DNA of 64,000 bases from Massilia sp. ST3 (GCF_018119405.1 NZ_JAGPWC010000019.1:21424-85423); one strand, 5' to 3'. Positions 1 to 8,608 are shown, counted from the stretch's first letter. Notes: generated by a model not told the origin, from the sequence alone. Made by a program: numbers and translations.

Positions 1-360
1 CCTTTCCATTGCGACTACGGCTGGAACATCCGGCTCGGCGCGCGGGTATTCGTCAACTTCGGCTGCGTCTTCCTCGACGTCGCTCGCATCGCCATCGGCG
101 ACGACACCCGCATCGGCCCCGGCGTGCACATCTACACCGCCGACCATCCGCGCGACCCGGCGCGGCGCCGCACCGGCGTCGAATCGGGCCGTCCGGTCAC
201 CATCGGCAGCAATGTCTGGATCGGCGGCGGGGCCATCATCCTGCCCGGTATCACGATCGGCGACGACGCCATCGTTGGCGCCGGCAGCGTGGTCACCCAC
301 GACGTGGCGGCGGGCACCAGCGTGGCCGGCAATCCCGCCCAGGAGCTGGCCGCCGGCTAG
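1..360 (+). CDS. maa: Maltose O-acetyltransferase (partial, 5' end missing)
   Basis: The frame is open from the first base to a TAG at 358-360, so the start lies outside the window. About 119 C-terminal residues remain of a family that usually has about 185. The visible part opens with [10 protein letters not shown], typical of the Maa/LacA/NodL sugar and maltose acetyltransferases. It continues with hexapeptide repeats ([44 protein letters not shown]) that fold as a left-handed beta-helix. The histidine of the IYTADHP segment is the expected catalytic base. The enzyme would transfer acetyl from acetyl-CoA to a sugar hydroxyl in the cytoplasm. The exact sugar cannot be told from sequence; NodL- or LacA-type activity is the alternative. 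Confidence 0.85.
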   Translation, partial: PFHCDYGWNIRLGARVFVNFGCVFLDVARIAIGDDTRIGPGVHIYTADHPRDPARRRTGVESGRPVTIGSNVWIGGGAIILPGITIGDDAIVGAGSVVTHDVAAGTSVAGNPAQELAAG

Positions 361-370
361 TTTCGCTTGC

Positions 371-376
371 TATAAT
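371..376 (+). promoter_or_regulatory. Candidate -10 box for the thymidine kinase gene
   Basis: A perfect TATAAT lies in the 66-base gap between the acetyltransferase stop and the GTG start at 427. No convincing -35 hexamer sits 16-18 bases upstream, so this is a weak single-motif prediction. Confidence 0.35.
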
Positions 377-426
377 CGCATCCTTCGTTTCCCCTACTTC
401 ATCGCAGATTCAGGCAGGACCGCGCA

Positions 427-978
427 GTGGCTAAACTCTATTTCAGGTATTCGGCGATGAACGCCGGCAAATCGACGGCACTGCTGCAGGTGGCGCACAA
501 CTACGAGGAGCAGGGCCAGAAGGTCAAGCTCTACACCGCCGTCATCGACGACCGCTACGGAGTCGGGCTGATCACTTCGCGCCTGGGGCCCCAGCGCCAG
601 GTCGACACCTTCGGCCCGGAAACCAATTTCCTGGACGAGACCCCGGCCGTGGCCTGCGTGCTGGTCGACGAGGCCCAGTTCCTGTCCACCGCCCAGGTCC
701 AGCAGCTGCACCAGCTGGCCCAGGTGCGCGGCGTGCCGGTGATCTGCTACGGCCTGCGCAGCGACTTCCGCGGCGAGCCTTTCCCGGGTTCGGCCTACCT
801 GCTGGCGCTGGCCGACGACATCGAGGAAATCAAGAACATCTGCACCTGCGGCAAGAAGGCGACCATGAACATCCGGGTCGACGCCGAAGGGCGCCGCATC
901 AAGGAAGGCGAGCAGGTCAGCATTGGCGGCAACGAAAGCTACCGCCAGGCCTGCGGCCGCTGTTTCTACTCCAACTAG
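427..978 (+). CDS. tdk: Thymidine kinase (type II)
   Basis: This 183-residue protein phosphorylates thymidine with ATP for the dTTP salvage pathway in the cytoplasm. The P-loop NAGKST is at about residues 12-17, and VLVDEAQFL supplies the conserved acidic motif of type II enzymes. Two cysteine pairs, CTCG at about 140 and CGRC near the C-terminus, match the structural zinc site. Length is normal for the family. The start is a GTG; no earlier in-frame start gives a better N-terminus. A hypothetical membrane protein follows after 15 bases and may be co-transcribed. Confidence 0.95.
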   Translation: MAKLYFRYSAMNAGKSTALLQVAHNYEEQGQKVKLYTAVIDDRYGVGLITSRLGPQRQVDTFGPETNFLDETPAVACVLVDEAQFLSTAQVQQLHQLAQVRGVPVICYGLRSDFRGEPFPGSAYLLALADDIEEIKNICTCGKKATMNIRVDAEGRRIKEGEQVSIGGNESYRQACGRCFYSN

Positions 979-993
979 GCGTATGCAGAAGCA

Positions 994-1575
994 ATGGCGC
1001 TGCTGAGCGCTTGCCAGGCCTGGCTGCCGGCGGCCGTGTGCGCCCCCGGCGGACCGGGAGCGGTGCTGCTCTACCTGGCGCCCTCGGCGGCGCTGGCCTT
1101 CCTGTTCTGGATCGGGTCGGGCGCCCATCCCTTCTTCTTCCTGTTCACCGCCGCCGGCACCCTGTGCCACGAGCTGGCGCACTTCTCGGCCGGCCTGCTC
1201 ACCAATGCCGAACCGGTCGGCCTGAGCGTGGTGCCGCGCCGCATCCCGCGTCCCGGCAAGGGCCACAACTGGGAACTGGGCTCGGTCACCTTCGCCAACC
1301 TGCGCTGGTACAACGCGGCGCCGGCGGCGCTGGCGCCGCTGCTGGTGCTGCTGTTGCCTTTTGCCGTGGCCTGGTGGCGCACGCGGCACGATTGGGTCTT
1401 TGAACCGCTGGACCTCGCCCTCATGTTCGTACTGGCGCCCCAGTTCTTGTCGTTCTGGCCATCGCCGGTGGACTGGCGCCTGGCGGCCAGGTCCTGGCCC
1501 TATGTGCCGCTGCTGGCGCTGGGCGCCGGAGCCTATTGCTTTCATGGCCAGCTGCTCGCCCTTGTCAAAGGCTAA
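994..1575 (+). CDS. Membrane protein with HELAH metalloprotease-like motif
   Basis: I do not recognise this 193-residue protein as a named gene. It has about four hydrophobic segments (roughly residues 22-60, 108-127, 137-152 and 168-188). CHELAHFSAG, at about residues 65-74, carries an HExxH zinc-binding pattern at the end of a membrane segment. Such a placement is seen in site-2-type (M50) membrane proteases. The second M50 motif (NxxPxxxxDG) is not visible, so it may be a relative with another role. It starts 15 bases after tdk with only a weak ribosome binding site. Function is unknown; the metalloprotease idea is inference from one motif. Confidence 0.6.
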   Translation: MALLSACQAWLPAAVCAPGGPGAVLLYLAPSAALAFLFWIGSGAHPFFFLFTAAGTLCHELAHFSAGLLTNAEPVGLSVVPRRIPRPGKGHNWELGSVTFANLRWYNAAPAALAPLLVLLLPFAVAWWRTRHDWVFEPLDLALMFVLAPQFLSFWPSPVDWRLAARSWPYVPLLALGAGAYCFHGQLLALVKG

Positions 1576-1750
1576 TGCTTGGCTTATGCCAGCCTTAAGC
1601 CTGGGCTCTTGGCGCGCACAATGCCGCTCTGCTTGCCAGTACGTTCCTGTAGAATGGGCCGCAAGCGCGGTTTGACCGGCTCCGCAGGCACGTCCCAAGG
1701 CACCAGGGCCGCACCGCAACCGCAACAGTATCCCTTCGGAGAAACGAAGA

Positions 1751-4024
1751 ATGAAGAAGCACGTGTTCATCGCCGCCCTGGCCTTCGCCATGTCCGCCCA
1801 TGTGGTGACCGCCCAGCCCGACAAGACCGGGCCCACGGTTGCCTCCATCGCCCCTTCCACTCCCGCCTCGCAGATGAAACCGGTCGCCGCCCAGACCCAG
1901 GCGGCGGTATGGGCGTCGCGCGTGCTCGGCCGCTACCACTACAAGGCCATGCCGCTGGACGATGCGATGTCGAGCAAGATCTTCGACAACTACTTCGAGG
2001 CCCTCGACAGCGAGAAGCTGTACTTCGTGCAGGCGGACGTCGACCAGTTCGCGCCCCAGCGCAACAAGCTCGACGACGCGATCAACAGCGAGAACCTGGC
2101 TGTTCCGTTTGCGATCTACAACATGTACCAGCAGCGCTTCACCGAACGCATGGCCTATGCGCGTGAGCTGCTGAAAGGCAAGTTTGACTTCACCACGGAC
2201 GAGACCTTGCAGCTGGACCGCGAAAAGGCGCCCTGGGCCAAGACCGAAGACGAGATCCGCGACCTGTGGCGCAAGCGCGTCAAGAACGACTGGTTGCGCC
2301 TGAAGCTGGCTGGCAAGGAAGACAAGGCGATTCGCGAAACCCTGGACAAGCGCTACGAGAACTACGTCAGCCGCATCAAGAAGCTGAACAACGAAGACGT
2401 GTTCCAGATGTTCATGAACGCCTACGCCACCGCGATCGAACCGCATACCAACTACCTGGGCCCGCGCTCGGCGGACAACTTCGACATCTCGATGCGCCTG
2501 TCGCTCGAAGGCATCGGCGCGGTGCTGCAGTCGCGCGACGACTACACCCTGATCCGCGAGATCGTGCCGGGCAGCCCGGCCGACAAGTCGGGCAAGCTCA
2601 AGGTCGGCGACCGCATCGTCGGCGTGGCCCAGGGTAATGCGCCCTTCACCGACGTGCTGGGCTGGCGCCTGGACGACGTGGTCGCGCTGGTGCGCGGCGA
2701 GAAGGGCTCGACCGTCCGCCTCGACGTGATCCCCGGCGACGGCGGCCCGGACGCCAAGCACGTGACCGTGTCGATGGTGCGCAAGAAAATTTCCATGGAA
2801 GAGCAGGCTGCCAAGAAATCCATCATCAAGGTGAAGGACAATGGCGTCGAGCGCCGCATCGGCGTGATTTCGCTGCCGACCTTCTACCTGGACTTCGAGG
2901 CGCGTCGCAAGGGCGACAAGGACTTCCGCAGCGCTACCCGTGACGTGGCGCGCATCCTGGGCGAACTCAAGAAGGACAAGGTCGACAACGTCCTGATCGA
3001 CCTGCGCAACAACGGCGGCGGTTCGCTGATCGAAGCGATCGAGCTGACCGGCTTGTTCATCGACAAGGGTCCGGTGGTGATGCAGCGTACCGCCGAAGGC
3101 CGTGTCGAGGTCGAAAGCGACACCACCCCCGGCCTGGCCTGGGACGGCCCGATGGGCGTCTTGATCAACCGCGGTTCGGCCTCGGCGTCCGAGATCTTCG
3201 CGGCCGCGATCCAGGATTATGGCCGCGGCCTGGTGATCGGCGAGCCCAGCTTCGGCAAGGGCACCGTCCAGACCCTGATCGACCTGGACCGCTTCTCGCA
3301 GAGCGAGAAGGTGCGCTACGGCGAGCTCAAGATGACGATCGCACAGTTTTTCCGCATCAACGGCGGCACTACCCAGCTGCGCGGCGTGACCCCGGACATC
3401 AAGCTGCCGGTGCTGTCCGACCTGGAGAACTTCGGCGAGTCCTCGTATGACAACGCGCTGCCCTGGGTGGCGATCAAGCCGGCCACCTACCTGCCGGCGG
3501 GCGACCTGAAGGAGCTGATCGGCCCGCTGCAGAAGCGCCACGAGGCGCGCATCGCCAAGGACAAGGAGTTCCAGTTCCTGCAGGAAGACATTTCCGAAGT
3601 GCTGAAGCTGCGCAAGGAAAACGCGATCTCGCTGAACGAAGCCGTGCGCCGCAAGGAGCGCGACGCCCAGGATACCCGCGCCAAGCTGCGTGAAGCGCGC
3701 CTGGCCGGCGTGAACGGCACGGTGGCCGACGAACCGGCGCGTGCGCCGGGCGGCAAGGAAGCCCGCGCCAAGGTGCCGGATTCGGCCAAGCCGGCCAAGT
3801 CGGTGGTGGCCCTGCGCGGCCAGCCGCGCCAGGACGACGGCCTGCAGGCGGACGAGCGCAACCTCCAGGCCGAGCTGGCGGCCGAGAAGGCGGCCAAGGA
3901 CGCCAAGGACGTGCTGCTGCAGGAGGCAGCCAACATCCTGGCCGACGAGGTTGGCATGCTGAAGACCGATACCCGCATGGCCTCGCGCGCCATGCCCTAC
4001 ATGGCTTCGACGCGCGGCAACTGA
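1751..4024 (+). CDS. prc: Tail-specific (C-terminal processing) periplasmic protease Prc/Tsp
   Basis: This 757-residue S41A serine protease degrades or trims periplasmic proteins from their C-terminus. A signal peptide covers about residues 1-21 (ending VTAQ). A PDZ domain follows at about 245-330 and the S41 domain at about 365-560. The catalytic dyad is visible as Ser478 in GSASASE and Lys503 in SFGKGTVQ, with the family's 25-residue spacing. The C-terminal region is a long charged helical domain as in E. coli Prc, with an Ala/Lys-rich extension (about residues 660-740) that makes it longer than the 682-residue E. coli protein. The ATG is preceded by GGAGAA. A TAGAAT hexamer at 1650-1655 may be the -10 box. 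Confidence 0.95.
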   Translation: MKKHVFIAALAFAMSAHVVTAQPDKTGPTVASIAPSTPASQMKPVAAQTQAAVWASRVLGRYHYKAMPLDDAMSSKIFDNYFEALDSEKLYFVQADVDQFAPQRNKLDDAINSENLAVPFAIYNMYQQRFTERMAYARELLKGKFDFTTDETLQLDREKAPWAKTEDEIRDLWRKRVKNDWLRLKLAGKEDKAIRETLDKRYENYVSRIKKLNNEDVFQMFMNAYATAIEPHTNYLGPRSADNFDISMRLSLEGIGAVLQSRDDYTLIREIVPGSPADKSGKLKVGDRIVGVAQGNAPFTDVLGWRLDDVVALVRGEKGSTVRLDVIPGDGGPDAKHVTVSMVRKKISMEEQAAKKSIIKVKDNGVERRIGVISLPTFYLDFEARRKGDKDFRSATRDVARILGELKKDKVDNVLIDLRNNGGGSLIEAIELTGLFIDKGPVVMQRTAEGRVEVESDTTPGLAWDGPMGVLINRGSASASEIFAAAIQDYGRGLVIGEPSFGKGTVQTLIDLDRFSQSEKVRYGELKMTIAQFFRINGGTTQLRGVTPDIKLPVLSDLENFGESSYDNALPWVAIKPATYLPAGDLKELIGPLQKRHEARIAKDKEFQFLQEDISEVLKLRKENAISLNEAVRRKERDAQDTRAKLREARLAGVNGTVADEPARAPGGKEARAKVPDSAKPAKSVVALRGQPRQDDGLQADERNLQAELAAEKAAKDAKDVLLQEAANILADEVGMLKTDTRMASRAMPYMASTRGN

Positions 4025-4057
4025 CCGCCGCCGGCGCGCCTGCGCTGTCTGAAAACA

Positions 4058-4089
4058 ACGGCCGCGTCCTTCGGGATGCGGCCGTTTTT
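4058..4089 (+). terminator. Rho-independent terminator after prc
   Basis: A GC-rich stem built from ACGGCCGCGTCC and its near-complement closes on a TTCG tetraloop and is followed by TTTTT. It starts about 34 bases after the prc stop, as expected for an intrinsic terminator. Confidence 0.85.
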
Positions 4090-4521
4090 CATTGGTGCGG
4101 CAGGGCCACAGGGCTTGTTTGCCGGCTCAGTGCCTGTCCCGAGGGATATTATTTCTTCAACGAAATTTCCTGACGACGATATATGTGCGACAAGCATTTT
4201 TATGTCGCGGTATGTTAAATCCCTAACAGACGCTCCCGTGCCTATCGGCTAAAGAACGCCTGTGATCGCAATGGCGTATTGCTCGGAATTAATGTTCTTT
4301 TGTTGTACGAGGTGGAGATGCGGTTCAGTTTCTTCATTTGGCAAGAACAGAAGCAGGTTCATGCTCATCTATACGTTCGCTTGGCATGCGCGTAATACAA
4401 CTCAACAGTAATTAGCGACGCACAATTTATTCCTTGCAAAGATTGATCTTTTTTTATTTGTGCTACGATGACTTCATAGTTGCAATAAAAATAACCGATC
4501 AACCTCAAAGGAGTTAATGTC
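4090..4521. other. AT-rich intergenic gap without a supported gene
   Basis: About 430 bases between the prc terminator and the PEP-CTERM gene are clearly richer in A and T than the surroundings. I see no protein-coding signal beyond a doubtful 25-codon frame at 4318-4395. A possible promoter for the downstream gene is TTGATC at 4443-4448 with TACGAT at 4464-4469, but the 15-base spacing is short. The segment ends with a strong ribosome binding site, AAAGGAG, at 4507-4513. Confidence 0.5.
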
Positions 4522-5214
4522 ATGTCAATCCGCCGCCTTGTAGTAGCTGCGCTGCTCGCCAGCGCGGGTGTTGCCCACGCAGAAGTCGTCACGGCCCCCA
4601 GCTTCCTGACCAACTGGACCACCGGTAACGGAACCGACGTGATCGCTTCCGGCGCCCTGGGCGGCAACGTGAACCTGATTGGCGGTATCTCGCATACCAC
4701 CGGCGGCGCGAGCGCCAGCCTGGAAGACGTGCTGTTCGGCAAAGCCAGCGCCAGTCTCGGCAACGGTACCCAGCTCCGTTTCGAAAACGGTATCCAGGGC
4801 AGCTACCTGATCGGCTCGGACAACGGCGCCCTGGCGGCCCGCCTGGGCAACAACAAGTCGGTGGTCAACACCAATGACGGCGTGACCATCATCGATACCA
4901 ACCCGGGCCAGGTCGACCTGGGCGGCGGCGTGGACGTCGGTGTCGATATGGGCGGTGGCGCAACCGGCAGCACTCCGCCGGCCGGCGGCGGCAAGCCTGG
5001 CCTGGGCAACGGCAGCGGCACCGCGCCTGGCGTCGGTCCCATCCCGGGTGCGGGCGCCGGCCAGGACACCAGCCCGGGCCAGGGCTCGGACATTGGCCAG
5101 GGCGCCGACGAAGTTGGGCAGCCGGCCGAAGTGCCTGAACCGTCGACCGTGGCGCTGATGCTGGCGGGTGTCGCCGGCGCCTTCTCGCTGGCCGGCCGCC
5201 GCCGCAAGCAGTAA
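4522..5214 (+). CDS. PEP-CTERM sorting domain protein
   Basis: This 230-residue secreted protein has a signal peptide (cleavage after AHA, about residue 20). It ends in VPEPSTVALMLAG, a hydrophobic helix and the basic tail GRRRKQ, the classic PEP-CTERM signal. By family knowledge, exosortase (EpsH/XrtA-type) cuts at the PEP motif and the protein joins the exopolysaccharide-rich surface. The middle (about residues 140-200) is a Gly/Pro/Gln-rich low-complexity linker; the N-terminal half has no domain I recognise. No exosortase or EPS gene is in the window, so the sorting machinery must be elsewhere. Start is set by AAAGGAG nine bases upstream. Confidence 0.9.
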   Translation: MSIRRLVVAALLASAGVAHAEVVTAPSFLTNWTTGNGTDVIASGALGGNVNLIGGISHTTGGASASLEDVLFGKASASLGNGTQLRFENGIQGSYLIGSDNGALAARLGNNKSVVNTNDGVTIIDTNPGQVDLGGGVDVGVDMGGGATGSTPPAGGGKPGLGNGSGTAPGVGPIPGAGAGQDTSPGQGSDIGQGADEVGQPAEVPEPSTVALMLAGVAGAFSLAGRRRKQ

Positions 5215-5223
5215 GAAAAAGCG

Positions 5224-5250
5224 GGAACGCAGGCGCCGCCCCTGCGTTCC
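5224..5250 (+). terminator. Stem-loop after the PEP-CTERM gene
   Basis: GGAACGCAGG and CCTGCGTTCC form a perfect 10-bp stem with a 7-base loop, ten bases after the stop codon. No T-run follows, so it may end transcription weakly or protect the 3' end of the mRNA. Confidence 0.55.
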
Positions 5251-5278
5251 TGGCACTGCGCCCAGTGCGCAATCCCCC

Positions 5279-5306
5279 TTGGCGGCAATCTTTATTCATG
5301 TACAAT
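5279..5306 (+). promoter_or_regulatory. Candidate sigma-70 promoter of the acyl-CoA dehydrogenase/MaoC operon
   Basis: TTGGCG at 5279-5284 and TACAAT at 5301-5306 are separated by 16 bases, about 48 bases before the first ATG of the operon. Confidence 0.45.
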
Positions 5307-5353
5307 TCTTGTGAACGATCGTGCTTTTCGGGCGACGATAACAAGGAGACGAC

Positions 5354-6544
5354 ATGGATCTGCATTACACGGACGAGGACCTGGCCTTTCGCGACCAGGT
5401 CCGCGCCTTCCTCGATTCCCATCTGCCGAAAGACTTGCAGGAGAAGGTGCGCCAGCATCGCCGCCTGGGCAAGGACGACTACGTGCGCTGGCACAAGATC
5501 CTTGCCGCCCAGGGCTGGGTTGCCCCTGGCTGGCCGAAGGAATACGGCGGTCCGGGCTGGACACCCGTGCAGCGCCACCTGTTCGAGGAAGAATGCGCGC
5601 TGGCGGGCACGCCGCCGGTCCTGCCCTTCGGCGTCAACATGGTCGCGCCCGTGATCATGGCCTTCGGGAGCCAGGCCCAGAAAGACCATTACCTGCCGCG
5701 CATCCTGTCCTGCGAGGACTGGTGGTGCCAGGGCTATTCCGAGCCCGGCGCCGGCTCCGACCTGGCTTCGCTCAAGACCACCGCCGTGCGCGACGGCGAC
5801 CACTACATCGTCAACGGCCAGAAGACCTGGACCACCCTGGCCCAGCACGCCGACATGATCTTCTGCCTGGTGCGCACCGATTCCGGCGTACGCAAGCAGG
5901 AGGGCATTTCCTTCCTCCTGATCGACATGCACGCGCCCGGGGTCACGGTACGCCCGATCGTCATGCTCGACGAAGACCATGAGGTGAACGAAGTCTTCTT
6001 CGACAATGTGCGGGTGCCGGTGGCCAACCTGGTGGGCCAGGAGAACCGCGGCTGGACCTATGCCAAGTACCTGCTCGGCCACGAGCGTACCGGCATTGCC
6101 GCCGTCGGCCGTTCCAAGCGCGAGCTGGCCTTCGTCAAGCGCCTGGCCGCCCGCGAGCACAAGAACGGCCGCCCGCTGATCGAGGACCCGCTGTTCGCGG
6201 CCAAGGTGGCCGGCGTCGAGATCGAGCTGATGGCGCTGGAAATGACGGTGCTGCGGGTGCTGGCGCGCGCGGAACAGGCGCCGGGGCCGGAAGCCTCGGT
6301 GCTGAAGGTGAAGGGCACCGACATCCAGCAGGCCCTGACCGAGCTGATGCTGGAAGCGGCGGGCCCGATGGCCCTGCCTTTCGACCCTGCCTACCTCGAG
6401 GGCGAACGCGCGCACAGCATCGCGGGCGACGACGAGGCTGCGCCGCTGGCGCCGTACTACTTCAACTACCGCAAGACCTCGATCTACGGCGGGTCGAACG
6501 AAATCCAACGCAACATCATCACCCAGATGATCCTGGGGCTGTAA
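5354..6544 (+). CDS. Acyl-CoA dehydrogenase, PimC-like large subunit
   Basis: This 396-residue FAD enzyme introduces a trans-2 double bond into an acyl-CoA in the cytoplasm. The family signature CQGYSEPGAGSDLASLKT is at about residues 121-140 and YGGSNEIQRNI lies at the C-terminus. The second position of the C-terminal signature is Gly, not the Glu that serves as base in medium-chain enzymes, so the catalytic acid must sit elsewhere or in the partner. A second, more divergent acyl-CoA dehydrogenase begins 9 bases later. Such a pair resembles the two-subunit pimeloyl-CoA dehydrogenase PimC/PimD. AAGGAG precedes the ATG. Substrate is unknown. Confidence 0.88.
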   Translation: MDLHYTDEDLAFRDQVRAFLDSHLPKDLQEKVRQHRRLGKDDYVRWHKILAAQGWVAPGWPKEYGGPGWTPVQRHLFEEECALAGTPPVLPFGVNMVAPVIMAFGSQAQKDHYLPRILSCEDWWCQGYSEPGAGSDLASLKTTAVRDGDHYIVNGQKTWTTLAQHADMIFCLVRTDSGVRKQEGISFLLIDMHAPGVTVRPIVMLDEDHEVNEVFFDNVRVPVANLVGQENRGWTYAKYLLGHERTGIAAVGRSKRELAFVKRLAAREHKNGRPLIEDPLFAAKVAGVEIELMALEMTVLRVLARAEQAPGPEASVLKVKGTDIQQALTELMLEAAGPMALPFDPAYLEGERAHSIAGDDEAAPLAPYYFNYRKTSIYGGSNEIQRNIITQMILGL

Positions 6545-6553
6545 GGGGACACG

Positions 6554-7696
6554 ATGAACTTCGATTTCAAGGAAGAACAGCTCCAGTTCGCGGATGCGCT
6601 GCGGCGCTGGGTGGAGCGCGGCTACGACTTCGAGAGGCGCCGCGCGATCGTGCGCTCGGAGAGCGGCGTCGACGACGGCGCCTGGGCCACCCTGGCCGAG
6701 CTCGGGATGACGGCGCTGCCGGTACCCGAGGAGCACGGCGGCTTCGGCGGCGATGCGGTGGACATGTTCGTGGTGATGCAGGAGCTGGGCCGCGGCCTGG
6801 TGGTCGAGCCCTACCTGGCCACGGTGCTGGGCGCGGAGTTCCTGCGCCTGGGCGGCGCGCACGGCGAGCTGCTGGCCAAGGTGGCCGGCGGCGAGCTGAA
6901 ACTGGCCTGTGCGCTGGGCGAGCGCCAGTCGCGCCACGACCTGAACGACATCGCCACCCGCGCAGCCCGAGTGGACGGCGGCTGGCGCCTGGACGGCGAA
7001 AAGAAGGCGGTCCTGCATGGCGCCGCTGCGGGCGTGCTGGTGGTCTCGGCGCGCGGCAGCGGCAGCCAGCGCGACGCCGCGGGCATCAGCCTGTTCGCGG
7101 TCCCGGCCGATATACCGGGCGTCACGGTCACCGGCTACCGCACTCTGGACGGCATGTGCGCAGCGGATGTCCGCTTCGACGGCGCCGTGGTTCCGGAGTC
7201 GAGCCTGATCGGCCGCGAAGGCGAGGGCGGCTCCATCCTGGAGGCGGCGGCCGACTACGGCGCCGGCCTGCTGTGCGCGGAAGCCCTCGGCGCAATGCAG
7301 GCCTTGTTCGACACGACCCTGGACTACCTCAAGACGCGCCAGCAGTTCGGGGTGCCGATCGCGAAATTCCAGGCCCTGCAGCACCGCATGGCCGACATGG
7401 TCATCCACCTGGAGCAGGCGCGTTCGATGGCCTTGCTGGCAGCGGTGCGCCTGGCCAAAGGCAACCCGGACGAGCGCCGCCGCACGGTGTCGGCCGCCAA
7501 GTACCGTGTCGGCCAGGCGGCGCGCTTCATCGGCCAGCAGGCGATCCAGCTGCACGGCGGCATGGGCGTGACCGACGAGCTGCCGGCGTCGCACTACTTC
7601 AAGCGCCTGGCCATGATCGAGCTGACCCTGGGCGACAGCGACCATCACCTGGCGCGCTTCGCGGCGCTGCCGGGCTTCGCGGAGGCGGCCGCATGA
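6554..7696 (+). CDS. Acyl-CoA dehydrogenase, PimD-like small subunit
   Basis: This 380-residue protein has the three-domain acyl-CoA dehydrogenase fold: an N-terminal helical region with PVPEEHGGFGG (about 56-66), a beta domain, and a C-terminal helical domain with TRQQFGVPI and QLHGGMGVTDE. The usual C-terminal catalytic segment is replaced by LGDSDHHLARFA. This is typical of the PimD-like group that works as a heteromer with the preceding gene product. It is 9 bases downstream of that gene and its TGA overlaps the ATG of the first MaoC gene (ATGA). All four genes are therefore probably one transcript and one pathway. Confidence 0.87.
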   Translation: MNFDFKEEQLQFADALRRWVERGYDFERRRAIVRSESGVDDGAWATLAELGMTALPVPEEHGGFGGDAVDMFVVMQELGRGLVVEPYLATVLGAEFLRLGGAHGELLAKVAGGELKLACALGERQSRHDLNDIATRAARVDGGWRLDGEKKAVLHGAAAGVLVVSARGSGSQRDAAGISLFAVPADIPGVTVTGYRTLDGMCAADVRFDGAVVPESSLIGREGEGGSILEAAADYGAGLLCAEALGAMQALFDTTLDYLKTRQQFGVPIAKFQALQHRMADMVIHLEQARSMALLAAVRLAKGNPDERRRTVSAAKYRVGQAARFIGQQAIQLHGGMGVTDELPASHYFKRLAMIELTLGDSDHHLARFAALPGFAEAAA

Positions 7697-8160
7697 GCGT
7701 GCAATGGTATTTCGAGGACTTCCATCCGGGCCAGGAGATCGACCTGGGCGAGCGCATCGTCACCGAAGAGGAGATCGTCGCCTTCGCGCGCGACTTCGAC
7801 CCGCAGCCCTTCCATGTCGACCGTGAGGCCGGCGCGGCCTCGATCTACGGCGGCGTGATCGCCAGCGGCTGGCACACCTGCTCGATGATGATGCGCATGG
7901 TGGTCGACGGCATGATGTGCGCCGCTTCGAGCTTGGGCTCGCCGGGCCTGGAAAAGGTGCGCTGGATCCGGCCGCTGCACCCCGGCGACACCCTGCGCGT
8001 GCGCTACATCACCCAGCAGGTGAAGGCCTCCGCCTCCAAGCCGGACCGCGGCGTGGTGTGGTCGAAGTGGATCGCCACCAACCAGCACGGCGAGGAAGTC
8101 TGCACCGTCGAGGGCATGGGCATGTTCGGCCGGCGTCCTCGGGAGGGCAGCCATGACTAG
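7693..8160 (+). CDS. MaoC-family enoyl-CoA hydratase/dehydratase (first copy)
   Basis: A 155-residue single hot-dog-fold protein expected to hydrate a trans-2-enoyl-CoA to the (R)-3-hydroxyacyl-CoA. FARDFDPQPFHVD at about residues 32-44 keeps the conserved Asp and His of the hydratase-2 motif, and IYGGVIASGWHT follows as expected. The ATG at 7693 overlaps the TGA of the upstream dehydrogenase, which fixes the start and implies coupling. Its stop lies inside the start region of the next MaoC gene. The substrate would be the product of the two dehydrogenases, by inference from gene order. Confidence 0.88.
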   Translation: MSVQWYFEDFHPGQEIDLGERIVTEEEIVAFARDFDPQPFHVDREAGAASIYGGVIASGWHTCSMMMRMVVDGMMCAASSLGSPGLEKVRWIRPLHPGDTLRVRYITQQVKASASKPDRGVVWSKWIATNQHGEEVCTVEGMGMFGRRPREGSHD

Positions 8161-8608
8161 GCCAATCCCGTTCGAGGAGCTGGCCGCGCTGGCCGGCCAG
8201 GAGGTCTCCGTGTCGGATTGGTTCGAGGTGGCCCAGGCACGCATCGACGCCTTCGCCGAAGCGACCGACGACCGCCAGTGGATCCACGTCGACCCGGAGC
8301 GCTGCCGGCGCGAGTCGCCTTTCGGCGGCCCGGTCGCGCACGGCTTCCTGACCCTGTCGCTGCTGCCGGCCATGCTGGAGAGCGCGATTTCCATCGGCGG
8401 GATGCGCATGGGGGTCAACTGCGGCCTGGACAAGGTCCGTTTCGTGGCGCCCCTGCCGGCAGGCAGCCGGGTGCGGGCGCGCTGGACGCTGGCGGAGGCG
8501 GAGCCCGTGCGGGGAGGCCTGCAGCTGCGCTGGAATGCGTCGGTTGAATCCGAGAGCGGCGGCCGGCCCGTGTGCACGGCCGAGTTTCTCGTGCGCTGCT
8601 ACGCCTGA
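8153..8608 (+). CDS. MaoC-family enoyl-CoA hydratase/dehydratase (second copy)
   Basis: A 151-residue hot-dog-fold protein, only distantly similar to the preceding MaoC protein. The active-site stretch is ATDDRQWIHVDPERC (about residues 39-53), followed by FGGPVAHGFLTLSL. Both catalytic Asp and His are present, so it is probably active on its own. It overlaps the preceding gene by 8 bases, and GGGAGG lies just upstream of its ATG. It closes the four-gene fatty-acid or dicarboxylic-acid oxidation operon. No thiolase, ligase or regulator is beside it. Confidence 0.87.
   Translation: MTRPIPFEELAALAGQEVSVSDWFEVAQARIDAFAEATDDRQWIHVDPERCRRESPFGGPVAHGFLTLSLLPAMLESAISIGGMRMGVNCGLDKVRFVAPLPAGSRVRARWTLAEAEPVRGGLQLRWNASVESESGGRPVCTAEFLVRCYA

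Noticed and set aside
4318..4395. A 25-codon frame (MRFSFFIWQEQ...) with a fair ribosome binding site
   Set aside because: Too short to support without conservation or expression data; it lies in AT-rich DNA where such frames arise by chance.
7693..8608. A ChsH1/ChsH2-like heteromeric hydratase with one inactive half
   Set aside because: Both MaoC proteins keep the catalytic Asp and His, so neither looks like a dead partner.
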